From assembly GCF_030709675.1 (NCBI RefSeq), contig NZ_JAUZQD010000021.1:37755-101754 (forward strand): DNA of 64,000 nt, given 5' to 3'. Shown here piece after piece: positions 26,554 through 35,355 of this stretch (position 1 is its first letter; each line of letters starts with the position of its first letter). This DNA comes from Symbioplanes lichenis. GTDB taxonomy: Bacteria > Actinomycetota > Actinomycetes > Mycobacteriales > Micromonosporaceae. The notes beneath the pieces were generated by a model, which made no database searches, was not told where the DNA came from, and saw only the letters and a list, made by a program, of their open reading frames with translations. The translations under genes and the position numbers were made by a program.

Positions 26554-27228
26554 TCAGAACCTTGGCGGTTGCATGCCGTCGCAGGTCGCCTCGCGGCGCA
26601 GGAGGACCTCGGGCACCCGGTCCATCGCTCTGGCCTTCTCGGCCGCTGTCGGGTCGATGAAGCCGACAAGCTGATAGATCCGGCGATGATCCGCCGCCAG
26701 ATCGCGGTGGTGGATGGGCTCGTGATGAGAGATCCGGTTGCGCAGCAGCCGCATCGCCTCCAGGTGATGGTGGAGATCCCTGCGCCGCCCGCGATAGTGC
26801 GGGAACGCCGCGTGCAGGTGGGGAACCCAGAGCAGCCTGTCGTACTGTGAGGACGGGCTGTTGCTCACCAGGGACGTCCAGAACCCGAACGACAGGTCGG
26901 AGACGATGTCGTCAGGAAGGGCGGGGCGGCGGCCACGTCGTTCGCGCTTCCGTCTGGTCTCCTCGACCCGGCGTAGACCCTCGGCCTGGAGGGGGGCGGA
27001 AGTCCACCAGTCGGCGCGGCCGTAACTTGTCCGGAGCACGTCGTGCAGGGAGTTCCGGAGAGCAAGCTCCAGGCAGTGCAGCGGTCCGTAGAAGGCGCCG
27101 TAGACCTCGACGTTCCACCAGTACAGGCGTTCGGCCCGGGCGACGTCCGACTGCGTTGCCCGGGCGTAGGCCTGGAGCCGGGGCACCGAGAAAGTCCGGT
27201 ACATCCAATGCGAGAACGGGATGTCCAC
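26554..27228 (-). CDS. Abi-like HEPN protein
   Basis: This 224-residue all-helical protein resembles the Abi_2/Abi-like family. It has N-terminal LELALRNSLHDVL and a late HEPN-type motif LRNRISHHEP (R163, N164, H168), the R-x4-H ribonuclease signature. Family members are linked to abortive infection or toxin roles, usually without a dedicated antitoxin. Here it stands alone, convergent with the MFS gene. It is an island between housekeeping genes, so lateral gain is plausible. Activity is inferred from the motif only. Confidence 0.75.
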   Translation of the reverse strand: MDIPFSHWMYRTFSVPRLQAYARATQSDVARAERLYWWNVEVYGAFYGPLHCLELALRNSLHDVLRTSYGRADWWTSAPLQAEGLRRVEETRRKRERRGRRPALPDDIVSDLSFGFWTSLVSNSPSSQYDRLLWVPHLHAAFPHYRGRRRDLHHHLEAMRLLRNRISHHEPIHHRDLAADHRRIYQLVGFIDPTAAEKARAMDRVPEVLLRREATCDGMQPPRF

Positions 27229-27531
27229 TGCTTTGCTCCTTGATGACGTGCGGAGTGCGTGCTAGCTTCTATGGCGTAAGCCCCGAGTCCGCCTCTGCTT
27301 CGCATGCCGCTCGGGGCACTGCTATGTCTGGTGCTTGATGGTTGCGGGTGTCCTGCAACTAGTTGCTTCGTGACTACGGCGCAGACTGTAGCCCCCGGTG
27401 TCCGGTGGGCCAAGGCCGGGCTCCGGATGCGGCGGCATCGTGTGGCCGTGATGCGCAAAGCGGTATGGGCAACCGCATCGATGATCTTCTCTGAATGGTT
27501 AGCGTGGAAAGCCCCACTCAGAGGAGGTCCG
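27229..27531. other. Intergenic region with palindrome and inverted repeat
   Basis: This 303-base gap has no convincing gene. It holds an 8-bp inverted repeat GCCCCGAG/CTCGGGGC (27280-27287 with 27310-27317) and a perfect 12-bp palindrome GCAACTAGTTGC (27355-27366). The palindrome looks like an operator whose regulator gene is not adjacent. A TAGCGT -10-like box (27500-27505) lies upstream of the protease gene. Confidence 0.5.
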
Positions 27532-28062
27532 ATGCTTCTGCGGAGACTGTCAGCGGCGCTCGTCGCGGTGCTGGCGATGGCCGGGCTGCAGGTCGCCACC
27601 GCGGGACCCGCCGCCGCGGCGCCCCGGGTGCTCTACTACGACGCCAGCCAGGCCCAGGAGTTCGTGGCGGTGGTGAACCAGGGCGCTCAGATCTGGAACA
27701 GCCGGGTCACCAACGTGCGCCTCGAGCCCGTGCCCTCGGGCCGCACCCCCAACATCCGGGTGTACGCCGACAACGGCTGGCCGCGCACCTACACGTCCTC
27801 GCTCGGCAACGGCTACTGGTACATGGGTCGCGAGGCGGTCAACGACGGGTACTACCAGCCGCGCATCGCCGCGCACGAGTTCGGGCACATTCTCGGGCTG
27901 CCCGATCGGCGTACCGGGCTCTGTGCCGATCTGATGTCCGGCAGCAGCGCGCCGGTCTCCTGCACCAACCCCAACCCGAACGCCACGGAAGCCGCCACGG
28001 TCAACAACTCGTTCCGGTCCTCGGTCGCCGTCCCGGCCCGGGTCTACACCTTCGCGGGCTGA
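27532..28062 (+). CDS. Snapalysin-like secreted zinc metalloprotease
   Basis: This 176-residue protein has a Sec signal peptide (about residues 1-29, ending GPAAAA) and the metzincin-type motif HEFGHILGLPD, in which two His and Asp bind zinc, as in snapalysin from Streptomyces. Two cysteine-containing segments (GLCADLMSG and SCTNPNP) fit the family's disulfide. The length matches the small M7 family. A strong GAGGAGG site sits 4 bases before ATG 27532. A secreted neutral protease for protein scavenging is the likely role. No LysR activator gene, often adjacent in Streptomyces, is present. Confidence 0.9.
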   Translation: MLLRRLSAALVAVLAMAGLQVATAGPAAAAPRVLYYDASQAQEFVAVVNQGAQIWNSRVTNVRLEPVPSGRTPNIRVYADNGWPRTYTSSLGNGYWYMGREAVNDGYYQPRIAAHEFGHILGLPDRRTGLCADLMSGSSAPVSCTNPNPNATEAATVNNSFRSSVAVPARVYTFAG

Positions 28063-28083
28063 CGCCCCCGGGCAGCGGCCTGC

Positions 28084-28404
28084 TCAGTCCTGGATCGCCA
28101 CGACCTCGAGCAGGCCGCTCAGCACCAGAATCTGCCGGACCCCGCGGGTCGGCCGGCGCAGCTGGAAGTCGACGCCCTCGTCACGCGCCCGCTGGAAGCC
28201 GAAGATGATCGCGCCCAGCCCGGTGCTGTCGATGAAGGACAGCTCGGCCAGATCGACCGTCACCGACCGGGGCCGGGTCGCCAGCGCCTCGACCAGCGCG
28301 ACCCGCACCTGGTCCACGTTGAGCACGTCCACCTCGCCGCGCAGGGTCACGGTGACCGCGTCGCCGGTGGTGCGGTCCAGGCTCGTCACGGGTTCTTCGG
28401 TCAC
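28084..28404 (-). CDS. STAS-domain anti-sigma factor antagonist
   Basis: This 106-residue single STAS domain has the conserved phosphoacceptor region LSFIDSTGLGAI (Ser60). It belongs to the SpoIIAA/RsbV class: dephosphorylated protein binds an anti-sigma kinase and frees a sigma factor. The SpoIIE phosphatase at 39681 is a candidate activator in the same genome region, though not linked. GTG 28404 is chosen since GAAGG lies 9 bases upstream; the longer frame to 28452 would run through the tandem repeat. Confidence 0.88.
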   Translation of the reverse strand: MTEEPVTSLDRTTGDAVTVTLRGEVDVLNVDQVRVALVEALATRPRSVTVDLAELSFIDSTGLGAIIFGFQRARDEGVDFQLRRPTRGVRQILVLSGLLEVVAIQD

Positions 28405-28414
28405 CGGGGGCGCC

Positions 28415-28466
28415 TTCCAGGAGCAAGGAAGCTTGGAGCGTTCCAGGAGCAAGAGAGCTTGGAGCG
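28415..28466 (-). repeat. 26-bp tandem duplication in leader of STAS gene
   Basis: Two adjacent 26-bp copies (28415-28440 and 28441-28466) differ at two bases only (24 of 26 identical). They lie just upstream of the STAS start. Copy 1 supplies the purine-rich ribosome site. Confidence 0.9.
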
Positions 28467-28623
28467 AACCTTAAGCCAAGCGATCCACTGCACATTGCCC
28501 TCGCGCGCACGTTTCGAAAAGCCGCCTCGCGCGGCAGTCCGGAAAAACCGCAATCTTCCGCTGTGGCGATGGTTCCACGTACGGTAATCGGAAAGCACCG
28601 ACACTTCAGCTGGGAGGGGCGGC

Positions 28624-31047
28624 GTGCCGATCCGGGGTGGGCTGCCGCCGCGCAATCCGCGTTTCGTCGGGCGCGAGGATGTTCTCGCGCGGGTCCGGGG
28701 GCTGCTCGGCAACGGGCCGGTGGTCCTGCTGCCCTCCGACGACCACCAGCTGGGCGGCACCGGCCGGACCCAGCTCGCCGTCGAGTACGCCTATCGCTAC
28801 GCGGACACGTACGACCTGGTGTGGTGGATTCCCGCCGAGCAGACGACCGGCATGCGCGCGGCGCTCGTCGGGCTCGCCCAGGAGCTGGGGCTGCCCGAGG
28901 CGCGCGACATCAACCGGACGCTGGGCGCGGTCCGCGACGCGTTGAGCCGCGGGGAGCCGTACCGGAACTGGCTCGTGGTCTTCGAGAACGCGAACCGGCC
29001 CGAGGACATCAAGCCCTATCTGCCCAGCGGCGCCGGGCACGTGCTGGTCACCTCGCGCAACCCGCGGTGGACGTCGGAGGTCGCGCAGGCGGTGCCGGTC
29101 GCGGTGTTCGACCGTACGGACAGCGTGGACCTGCTCCGCCGCCGCGCGCCCGAGCTGTCCGTGGCGGACGCCGAGCGGCTCGCCGAGCGGCTGGGTGACG
29201 TGCCGATGGCGCTGGACCAGGCCGCGGCCGTACGGTCGGCGACCGGCTGGTCCGTGCCCGAGTACCTGCGCCGCTACGACCTCCGAGCCGCCGAGCTGGC
29301 GTATCCGACCCCGATCCGGGTCGGCTACGGGCTGGCCGCCGACGCGCTGGCCGAGGCGGGCCCGGCCGCGTACGAGCTGCTGCGCCTGACGGCGTTCCTG
29401 GCCAGCGCGCCCGTGTCGTGGGAGCTGCTCTGGGCGGCGCGCGGGCTGGCCTCGGCGGAGCTGGCGCCGACGTTGCGCATCGAGCGGCGGCTCAAGGCGG
29501 CGATCCGGCTCATCGGCCGGTACGGGCTGGCCGAGCTCGACCCGTCCGGGGCCAGCCTCGTCGTGCACCCGCTGGTCCGGGGCATGCTCGGGCAGCAGCT
29601 CAGCTCGGAGCGGCACGCGGCGCTGCTGCGTACCGTGCGGGCGATGCTGGCGGCGGCCGACCCGGGTGACCCGGACAACCCGGCGCACTGGTCACGGTAC
29701 GCCGACATCGTGCCGCACCTCGTGCACTCCGACGCGCTCGGCGGGGACAACGAGGAGATCCGCCAGCTGGTCATCAACTGCATCCGCGTCCTCTACGCGC
29801 GCGGCGACTACGACTCGAGCCGGGACCTTGCCGCGCAGGCCGTCGCCCGGTGGACGGACAGCCTGGGCGAGACCGACGAGCAGACGCTGCTGGTGTCGTT
29901 CCACCTGGCGAACGCGTTGCGGGCGGTCGGGCGGACCGAGGATGCCCGGGTTCTGAACGCCCGCACCCTGCGCTCCCAGCGTGAGGTGCTCGGAGTCGAC
30001 GACGAGACGACGCTCGCCACCGCGAACAGCGTGGGCGGCGACCTGCGCATGCAGGGGCACTTCGAGCAGGCCCGGCAGCTCGACGCGGACAATCTGGTGC
30101 GCTATCGCCGGCTGTTCGGCGAGGGCTTCCCGACCGCTCTGCGCTGCGCCAACAACCTGGCGGCGGACCTGCGGCTGCTCGGCGACTTCCGGGGCGCCCG
30201 GGCGCTCGACGAGCAGGTGCTGCGGCACCGGCAGATCATCTTCGTCGACGGGCACCCGGAGACGCTGTCGTCCCGCGCCGAGCTGGCCTTCGACCTCTAC
30301 GGGCTGGGCGACTACGCGGGCGCGGCGGCGGTGCTGGCGGAGACCGGGCACTTCGAGGCGCTGGGCCCCGACCACCCGATGGCGCTGTGGGCCGGACGGT
30401 TCGCGGCGATGGCGGCGCGGCGCGCGGGCCGGCCCGACGCCCGCCGGCGGGCGACCGAGAACGTCGCGCTCTACCGGCAGAAGTTCGGCGACCTGAGCGT
30501 GGAGACCCTCGCCGCGGTGGTGTCGCTGGCCAACTGCGTCCGCGAGGACGGCGACCTCGACGAGGCGCACCAGCTGCTGGAGCGCGCGGTGGGCCGCTAT
30601 CACGCCGTGCTCGGCGACGAGCACCCGTTCACCCTGGCGGCCGCCGCCGACCTGGCGGGGGTCGCGCGCGCCACCGGACGGTACGCCGAGGCCCGCACGA
30701 TCGACACCGAAGCGCTCGGTGGCCTCCGCCGCAGCGTGGGCCCCGACCATCCGTTCACGCTGAGCTGCGCCAACGGCCTCGCCGCGGACCTGGTGGCGCT
30801 GGGCGAGGCGCAGCAGGCCCGGGAGGTCGCCCAGGACACGCTGACCCGGTCCCGCCGGTTGCGCGGCGCCGACCACCCCGACACGCTGGCGTGCGCCTTC
30901 AACGTGGCGCTGGACTCCGGCGACACGGCGGCGGTGGAGAGTGCTGTCGAGGGGCTGCAGAAGGCGTACGGGGACGATCATCCCGTGCGGGCGCGGGCGG
31001 CAGCCGGGCTCCGCCTGGAGACGGAGATCGAGCTGCCGCCGCTGTGA
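28624..31047 (+). CDS. fxsT: FxsT-like NB-ARC/TPR protein of FxSxx-COOH system
   Basis: This 807-residue protein begins PPRNPRFVGRED, an AAA/NB-ARC-type entry seen in FxSxx-COOH system TPR proteins, continues with VWWIPAEQ, and has about nine tetratricopeptide-like repeats (residues ~390-790, with repeated D-x-HP-x-T). The P-loop is degenerate: LGGTGRTQ has Arg48 in place of the Walker Lys, and the Walker B region reads VVFENA rather than VVFDNA. It may bind nucleotide poorly or act as a scaffold. GTG 28624 has GGAGG 6 bases upstream. The precursor and the hydroxylase candidate lie 2.5 to 4 kb away on the opposite strand. Confidence 0.8.
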   Translation: MPIRGGLPPRNPRFVGREDVLARVRGLLGNGPVVLLPSDDHQLGGTGRTQLAVEYAYRYADTYDLVWWIPAEQTTGMRAALVGLAQELGLPEARDINRTLGAVRDALSRGEPYRNWLVVFENANRPEDIKPYLPSGAGHVLVTSRNPRWTSEVAQAVPVAVFDRTDSVDLLRRRAPELSVADAERLAERLGDVPMALDQAAAVRSATGWSVPEYLRRYDLRAAELAYPTPIRVGYGLAADALAEAGPAAYELLRLTAFLASAPVSWELLWAARGLASAELAPTLRIERRLKAAIRLIGRYGLAELDPSGASLVVHPLVRGMLGQQLSSERHAALLRTVRAMLAAADPGDPDNPAHWSRYADIVPHLVHSDALGGDNEEIRQLVINCIRVLYARGDYDSSRDLAAQAVARWTDSLGETDEQTLLVSFHLANALRAVGRTEDARVLNARTLRSQREVLGVDDETTLATANSVGGDLRMQGHFEQARQLDADNLVRYRRLFGEGFPTALRCANNLAADLRLLGDFRGARALDEQVLRHRQIIFVDGHPETLSSRAELAFDLYGLGDYAGAAAVLAETGHFEALGPDHPMALWAGRFAAMAARRAGRPDARRRATENVALYRQKFGDLSVETLAAVVSLANCVREDGDLDEAHQLLERAVGRYHAVLGDEHPFTLAAAADLAGVARATGRYAEARTIDTEALGGLRRSVGPDHPFTLSCANGLAADLVALGEAQQAREVAQDTLTRSRRLRGADHPDTLACAFNVALDSGDTAAVESAVEGLQKAYGDDHPVRARAAAGLRLETEIELPPL

Positions 31048-31051
31048 GTCC

Positions 31052-31684
31052 CTAGTAGGCCACGGACCAGTGCGCGCGCTGGTACTGCGGCTTCTCGATC
31101 TCGTCGACGATCGCCTTGGCGAAGTCGGCGCCGGACAGCTCCGACTTGCCGTCGGCGTCGAAGAGCGCGATCTCACCGCTGGTCCGGTAGCTGCCGGTCG
31201 CCTCGCCCGGGGCGTACGAGCCGTAGGCGGCGGCCGGGCTCACGTAGAACCAGTCCGCGTCGCCGGCGGCCAGTGCTTCCTTGACCTCCAGCATCTCGCG
31301 GCTCTCGGGCTTGTACTCCTCCGGCAGCGCGTCGGTGTCGACGAAACGCGGCGCGCCGGGCTCCGGGCGCAGCGAGCCGAAACCGCCCACGACGCCGATC
31401 CGGGTGCCCTTCGCCTGCCGCGCGAGGTCGCTCAGGATCTCGACCTGGGTGCCGGCCATGTCGCCGCGCGGGGCCAGGGCCGAGACGATCACGTCGGCGC
31501 CGGCGACGATCTGCCGCCGGACGTCCGCGTCGAGAACCGAGCCCTGCACGTACGTGACGCCGGGCACGGGCTCCGCCGGCGCGTGCCGGCTGTAGGAGGT
31601 GACCTCGTGGCCGCGCGCCACGGCCTCGCGGACGATCGCGGAGCCGGTGTAGCCGGTGCCGCCCAGGACGGTGAGGCGAGTCAT
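31052..31684 (-). CDS. NAD(P)H-binding SDR-like protein
   Basis: This 210-residue atypical short-chain dehydrogenase has an N-terminal Rossmann motif (VLGGTGYTGSAIV, G-x-x-G-x-x-G) and a conserved SYSRHAP strand. It resembles the NAD(P)H-binding/YwnB family rather than epimerases with a Tyr-x-x-x-Lys catalytic pair. The reaction is unknown. AAGGGGA lies 5 bases upstream of ATG 31684. It is convergent with the TPR gene. Confidence 0.85.
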   Translation of the reverse strand: MTRLTVLGGTGYTGSAIVREAVARGHEVTSYSRHAPAEPVPGVTYVQGSVLDADVRRQIVAGADVIVSALAPRGDMAGTQVEILSDLARQAKGTRIGVVGGFGSLRPEPGAPRFVDTDALPEEYKPESREMLEVKEALAAGDADWFYVSPAAAYGSYAPGEATGSYRTSGEIALFDADGKSELSGADFAKAIVDEIEKPQYQRAHWSVAY

Positions 31685-31767
31685 CTGTTCCCCTTCGTTA
31701 GTTGTCGCTTCAACCGTAGAAGAGCCGCGTTCGCCGGGGAAGAAGGCACCTTGGAGTAAGTCAGCTT

Positions 31768-33444
31768 TTAGCTGGACAAAGCGGACTGGCGAGTCAGAAG
31801 CTCGGTCAGCTCGCCGGCCGGCATGGGCTTCGCGAAGTGGTAGCCCTGGGCTTGCGCGCAGTCCAGCTCGCGCAGCCGCGACGCCGTCGACGCGTCCTCC
31901 ACGCCCTCGGCGACCGGGGCGAGGTTGAACGTCCGGGCGATCTGCAGCACGGCCTCGGCCACCGAGGCGCCCGCGTTCTCCTGCATGGCCTGCACGAAAG
32001 ACTTGTCGATCTTGACCACGTCCACCGGCAGCGCGCCGAGGTGACTCAGCGACGAGAAGCCGGTGCCGAAGTCGTCCAGCGCGATGCGGACGCCGAGGGT
32101 CTTGAGGGCGCCGAGGATGCGCGCCGACTCGATCGTGTCCACCAGGGCGACCGACTCGGTCAGCTCCAGCACCAGCAGCTCCGGGGGCAGGCCCGTGCGC
32201 TGGAGCACGCCCCGGACCTCCTCGACCAGGTTCGGGTTGCCGAGCTGGCTGGCCGAGAGGTTGACGTTGAGTTCGAAGCCGGGCTCCTGGCGCTGCCAGA
32301 TCGCGGCCTGCCGGCATGCCTCCTCGAGCACCCAGCCGCCGAGGCGGGACAGCAGGCCCATCGACTCGGCGAGGTCCAGGAAGGCGGCCGGGGGGAGCAG
32401 CCCGCGCTCCGGGTGCCGCCAGCGGACCAGGGCCTCGACGCCGACCGTACGCTCGCCGTTGAGGTGGACGATCGGCTGGTAGTGGACCTCGAACTCGTGC
32501 TCGTCGAGGGCCCGGCGCAGGTCCGCCTCGTCGCGCCGGCGGGCCTCGGCCTCGGCGAACTTGGCCGGGTCGAAGCGCCGGGCGACCCCCTTGCCCTCGG
32601 CCTTGGCCTGGTAGAGCGCCTGGTCGGCCTCGCGCAGCAGGTCGTCGAGGAGCATGTCGCTGCCCCGGGTGATCGCGATGCCGGCGCTGGCCGGGATGGT
32701 CAGCACGATGTCGCCGACGGTCAGCGGCTGGGTCAGGTCGCGCAGGATCCGGTTCGCCACGGTGTCGGCGATCTGGTCGTCGGCCAGCCGGGGCAGCAGC
32801 ACGGTGAACTCGTCGCCGCCGAGGCGGGACACGGTGTCGTTGGCGCGCACGGCGGCGCTCATCCGGGTGGCGGCGGTGCGCAGCAGCTCGTCGCCGACCG
32901 CGTGCCCGTACGTGTCGTTGATCTCCTTGAACCCGTCCAGGTCGAACAGGATCACGGCGGTCATCGTGTCGTCGGCGTCCGCGAGGGCGTCGGTCGCGTG
33001 GTCGAGGAAGAGCTTGCGGTTGCCGACCTCGGTCAGCGGGTCGCGGAAGGCCTGCCGGGCGAGCTGGGCCCGCTGCCGGGTCAGATCACGGACCAGGTGC
33101 TCGTTGGTGCGCGAGCCGAGGAACTGGCGGACCAGCACGATCGCGGCGATGGCCACGGTGAGCGCGGTCAGCTGCCGGCTGATCACACCGGTGCTGCCCA
33201 GCCAGTAGCCGGCCATCACCACGGCCGCGGCGACCGGCGCGTACCGGGCCAGCGGCCAGCGCTGACCGAGCACGATGACGCCGATGCCGAGCAGCACGAC
33301 GGTCGCGCCGCCGAGGAACACCTGGCGGTGGCCCGGATCCTCGTCGAACATCGCCGGCCAGGCGAGCAGCAACAGGGACGTGAAGATCAGAACGTCGTCG
33401 ACCCCGCGACGGATCGCGTTCATGACCTTGGCGCTCCGGCCCAT
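31768..33444 (-). CDS. Membrane-anchored GGDEF-EAL c-di-GMP protein
   Basis: This 558-residue protein has about four N-terminal membrane helices (residues ~10-110), a GGDEF domain with intact RLGGDEF and DLDGFKEIND, and an EAL domain with intact VEALVRW, ELTESV, DDFGTGFSS, VKIDKSFV and EGVED. Both diguanylate cyclase and phosphodiesterase activities look possible. ATG 33444 is chosen because of the GGGAGG ribosome site 7 bases upstream. No linked partner is seen. C-di-GMP may influence the pilus motor or development, which is inference. Confidence 0.9.
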   Translation of the reverse strand: MGRSAKVMNAIRRGVDDVLIFTSLLLLAWPAMFDEDPGHRQVFLGGATVVLLGIGVIVLGQRWPLARYAPVAAAVVMAGYWLGSTGVISRQLTALTVAIAAIVLVRQFLGSRTNEHLVRDLTRQRAQLARQAFRDPLTEVGNRKLFLDHATDALADADDTMTAVILFDLDGFKEINDTYGHAVGDELLRTAATRMSAAVRANDTVSRLGGDEFTVLLPRLADDQIADTVANRILRDLTQPLTVGDIVLTIPASAGIAITRGSDMLLDDLLREADQALYQAKAEGKGVARRFDPAKFAEAEARRRDEADLRRALDEHEFEVHYQPIVHLNGERTVGVEALVRWRHPERGLLPPAAFLDLAESMGLLSRLGGWVLEEACRQAAIWQRQEPGFELNVNLSASQLGNPNLVEEVRGVLQRTGLPPELLVLELTESVALVDTIESARILGALKTLGVRIALDDFGTGFSSLSHLGALPVDVVKIDKSFVQAMQENAGASVAEAVLQIARTFNLAPVAEGVEDASTASRLRELDCAQAQGYHFAKPMPAGELTELLTRQSALSS

Positions 33445-33564
33445 GACTCCACCTCCCACGGGCGGCATCATCGGTCCGGCCCCGGGGGACCTGAGCCTTC
33501 TCCGGCCGGGCGTGCCCCTTCTTGAGCTGGTCTTGTTCTTCGGCTCTGTGGCGGTGCGGGCCGG

Positions 33565-34968
33565 TCAGGCGAGCCAGCGAAGCAGCTCCAGTGGGTCGGC
33601 CTCACCGGCGAGGGCGGTGTGCGTCGCGGCGGCGAGCTCGGGCGCCGCGGTCAGACCGGTGACCAGGGCCAGACCGCAAAAATCGGCCATTTCCCGGTAC
33701 GCCCGGAGCGCCGCCCGCTCGTCGCCCAGCACGTACGCGCCGTCGCCGCTCGCCCCGTCCACCGTCTCATGGCGCAGCAGCCGATGTGCGAGGTCCAGCC
33801 GGGCGCTCGCCTCGAGGGCGCGCCGGGGCGCCGGAACCAGCCGGGACCTCACCGGCGGCGGCTGCGCCCCGGACCGCCACGCCTCGGCCAGCGCCGCCGC
33901 GTCCGCCGGGGCGACCGTCCGGTTGCGCAGCTGCCAGCGCAGCAGGTGATCGGTGTTGGCGCCCTCGGCGAGCCGCCGGATGGCCGGGTCGACGGGCTCG
34001 TCCAGCCACGGGCGCACCTCGTCGAGCAGCGCGCCGACAAAGCGGGCACCGGCGGGGGTGAGATCGTGCAGACCTGCGGCGGCCACGGCGACGGCCGAGC
34101 GCCACCGCGCGAACTCGAACGCCGCGAGCGGATCGCCGCCCCACCGCAGCTGGGCCCGGCGGAAGCGGGTGACGGTGAGGTAGGCGTACGCGCCGTGGAG
34201 GATGCCCGACGCCGGGCGGGGGTCGTCCCGCCAGGGTGACCAGCCGCGCTCGGCCGGGTGTTCCAGCATGTCGAAGAGGTAGAGCACCGCGTTCAGCAGG
34301 CTGTGCTGCGTCTCGTGGAGCAGCCCGGCGGCCAGCGCGTCGGCGTCGGCGGGCTCGGAGATCGCCACCGCCCCGAACGCGTCGGCCGAGGTCGCGCTGA
34401 TGCCCCGCGCGGCCGGGTCGGGCAGCACCGGCACGATGCAGGTCAGGATGCCGGTGAGCGCCTCGGCGTCCGGCCGGGCGAGGGTCACGAGCAGCCGCCA
34501 CGCCTCGGTGAAGGCCTCCTGCCACCGGCGTGTCGCGGCGGCGCCGAGCGGGGGTGCGGGCGGCAGGCCGAGTCCGGCCCGCAGGGGGTCCTTGTCCTCC
34601 AGCGGTACGGCCACCGCCAGCCCGTCGTGCTCCGCCCGAAGTACGGTCTGCTCGTGGTCGGTGGGCTGCGCCAGGTAGTCCAAGCCGACGTCCTCGGGGC
34701 TCGCGCCGCCGCGCAGGGCGGTCAGGCAGCGGGTCGCCCACACGCCCACCAACGGCCGGGCGATCCATCGGCGTGTCGCGGCGGGGTCGGCGCGTTCCGC
34801 CTCGGTCAGCGCGCGGAAGGGCCCGGGGCCGGTGATCGCCGCGATCTCCCGGAGCAGCAGCAGGTGCCGGCTCAGCTGGGAGCGTCGCAGCTCAGCCAGG
34901 GTCTCGGGGCTCGGCCGGCCGGCTCCCAGCTCGGTCAGGGCGGCGTCGGTGAGTCGGTGCGGTCTCAC
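33565..34968 (-). CDS. aKG-HExxH-type peptide hydroxylase candidate
   Basis: This 467-residue protein contains HETQH (His218, Glu219, His222) in LLHETQHSLLNAVLYLFD, and a downstream HGAYAYLTVTRF helix. This matches the HExxH-motif family associated with FxSxx-COOH peptides; current family naming treats these as alpha-ketoglutarate-dependent peptide beta-hydroxylases. It should act on the co-encoded FxsA peptide. Its GTG (34968) overlaps the FxsA stop codon (GTGA), so the two are translationally coupled. No separate zinc-protease features are seen. The chemistry is family inference. Confidence 0.8.
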   Translation of the reverse strand: MRPHRLTDAALTELGAGRPSPETLAELRRSQLSRHLLLLREIAAITGPGPFRALTEAERADPAATRRWIARPLVGVWATRCLTALRGGASPEDVGLDYLAQPTDHEQTVLRAEHDGLAVAVPLEDKDPLRAGLGLPPAPPLGAAATRRWQEAFTEAWRLLVTLARPDAEALTGILTCIVPVLPDPAARGISATSADAFGAVAISEPADADALAAGLLHETQHSLLNAVLYLFDMLEHPAERGWSPWRDDPRPASGILHGAYAYLTVTRFRRAQLRWGGDPLAAFEFARWRSAVAVAAAGLHDLTPAGARFVGALLDEVRPWLDEPVDPAIRRLAEGANTDHLLRWQLRNRTVAPADAAALAEAWRSGAQPPPVRSRLVPAPRRALEASARLDLAHRLLRHETVDGASGDGAYVLGDERAALRAYREMADFCGLALVTGLTAAPELAAATHTALAGEADPLELLRWLA

Positions 34969-35159
34969 AGCGCGGAGTTGAAACCCGCGATGGGCTCGCC
35001 CGGGTGATCGAGCTCGCCGGTGAGCCGTCGCAGGCAGTGGCCCAGTGCGGTGTCCGCGGCCGGGGTGTCACGGGCGGCCTCGACCAGCTCGGCAAGTGAC
35101 AGCTCGGACACGTCGATCATCGCGGAGCGCCACTCCGTGGTTTCCTCGGCCCCGTTCAC
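34965..35159 (-). CDS. fxsA: FxSxx-COOH precursor peptide FxsA
   Basis: This 64-residue peptide ends GFNSAL, i.e. F-N-S-A-L-COOH, matching the FxSxx-COOH signature. It has the acidic/helical leader ELSLAELVEAARDTPAADT, followed by LRRLTGEL. GTG 35159 has GGAGG 9 bases upstream; ATG 35120 is a weaker choice. It overlaps the downstream HExxH gene by four bases. FxsA peptides are ribosomal products modified near the C-terminus. The bulk of the sequence is a leader and the C-terminal five residues form the tag. Confidence 0.88.
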   Translation of the reverse strand: MNGAEETTEWRSAMIDVSELSLAELVEAARDTPAADTALGHCLRRLTGELDHPGEPIAGFNSAL

Positions 35160-35355
35160 TCTGGGCAACCTCCGTCGGTGAGAGTTGATCGTTGCACTGA
35201 AGCAACTATCGTCCCCCTCGATGTATTGCCGCCACATTACGGCGGTAGGCGAGTCGGGTGAGTTCCGGGCGTGTCACCGGGTGGGGTCGCCCCGGTGGAC
35301 TCGGCGTGATCTCATAGGACGCCAACACGACGAAGTCGGCAACGGAGGACAAACT

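Noticed and set aside
33565..34968. Secreted zinc metalloprotease from HETQH motif
   Set aside because: There is no signal peptide. The protein is coupled to FxsA, and the family context supports a peptide-modifying enzyme instead.
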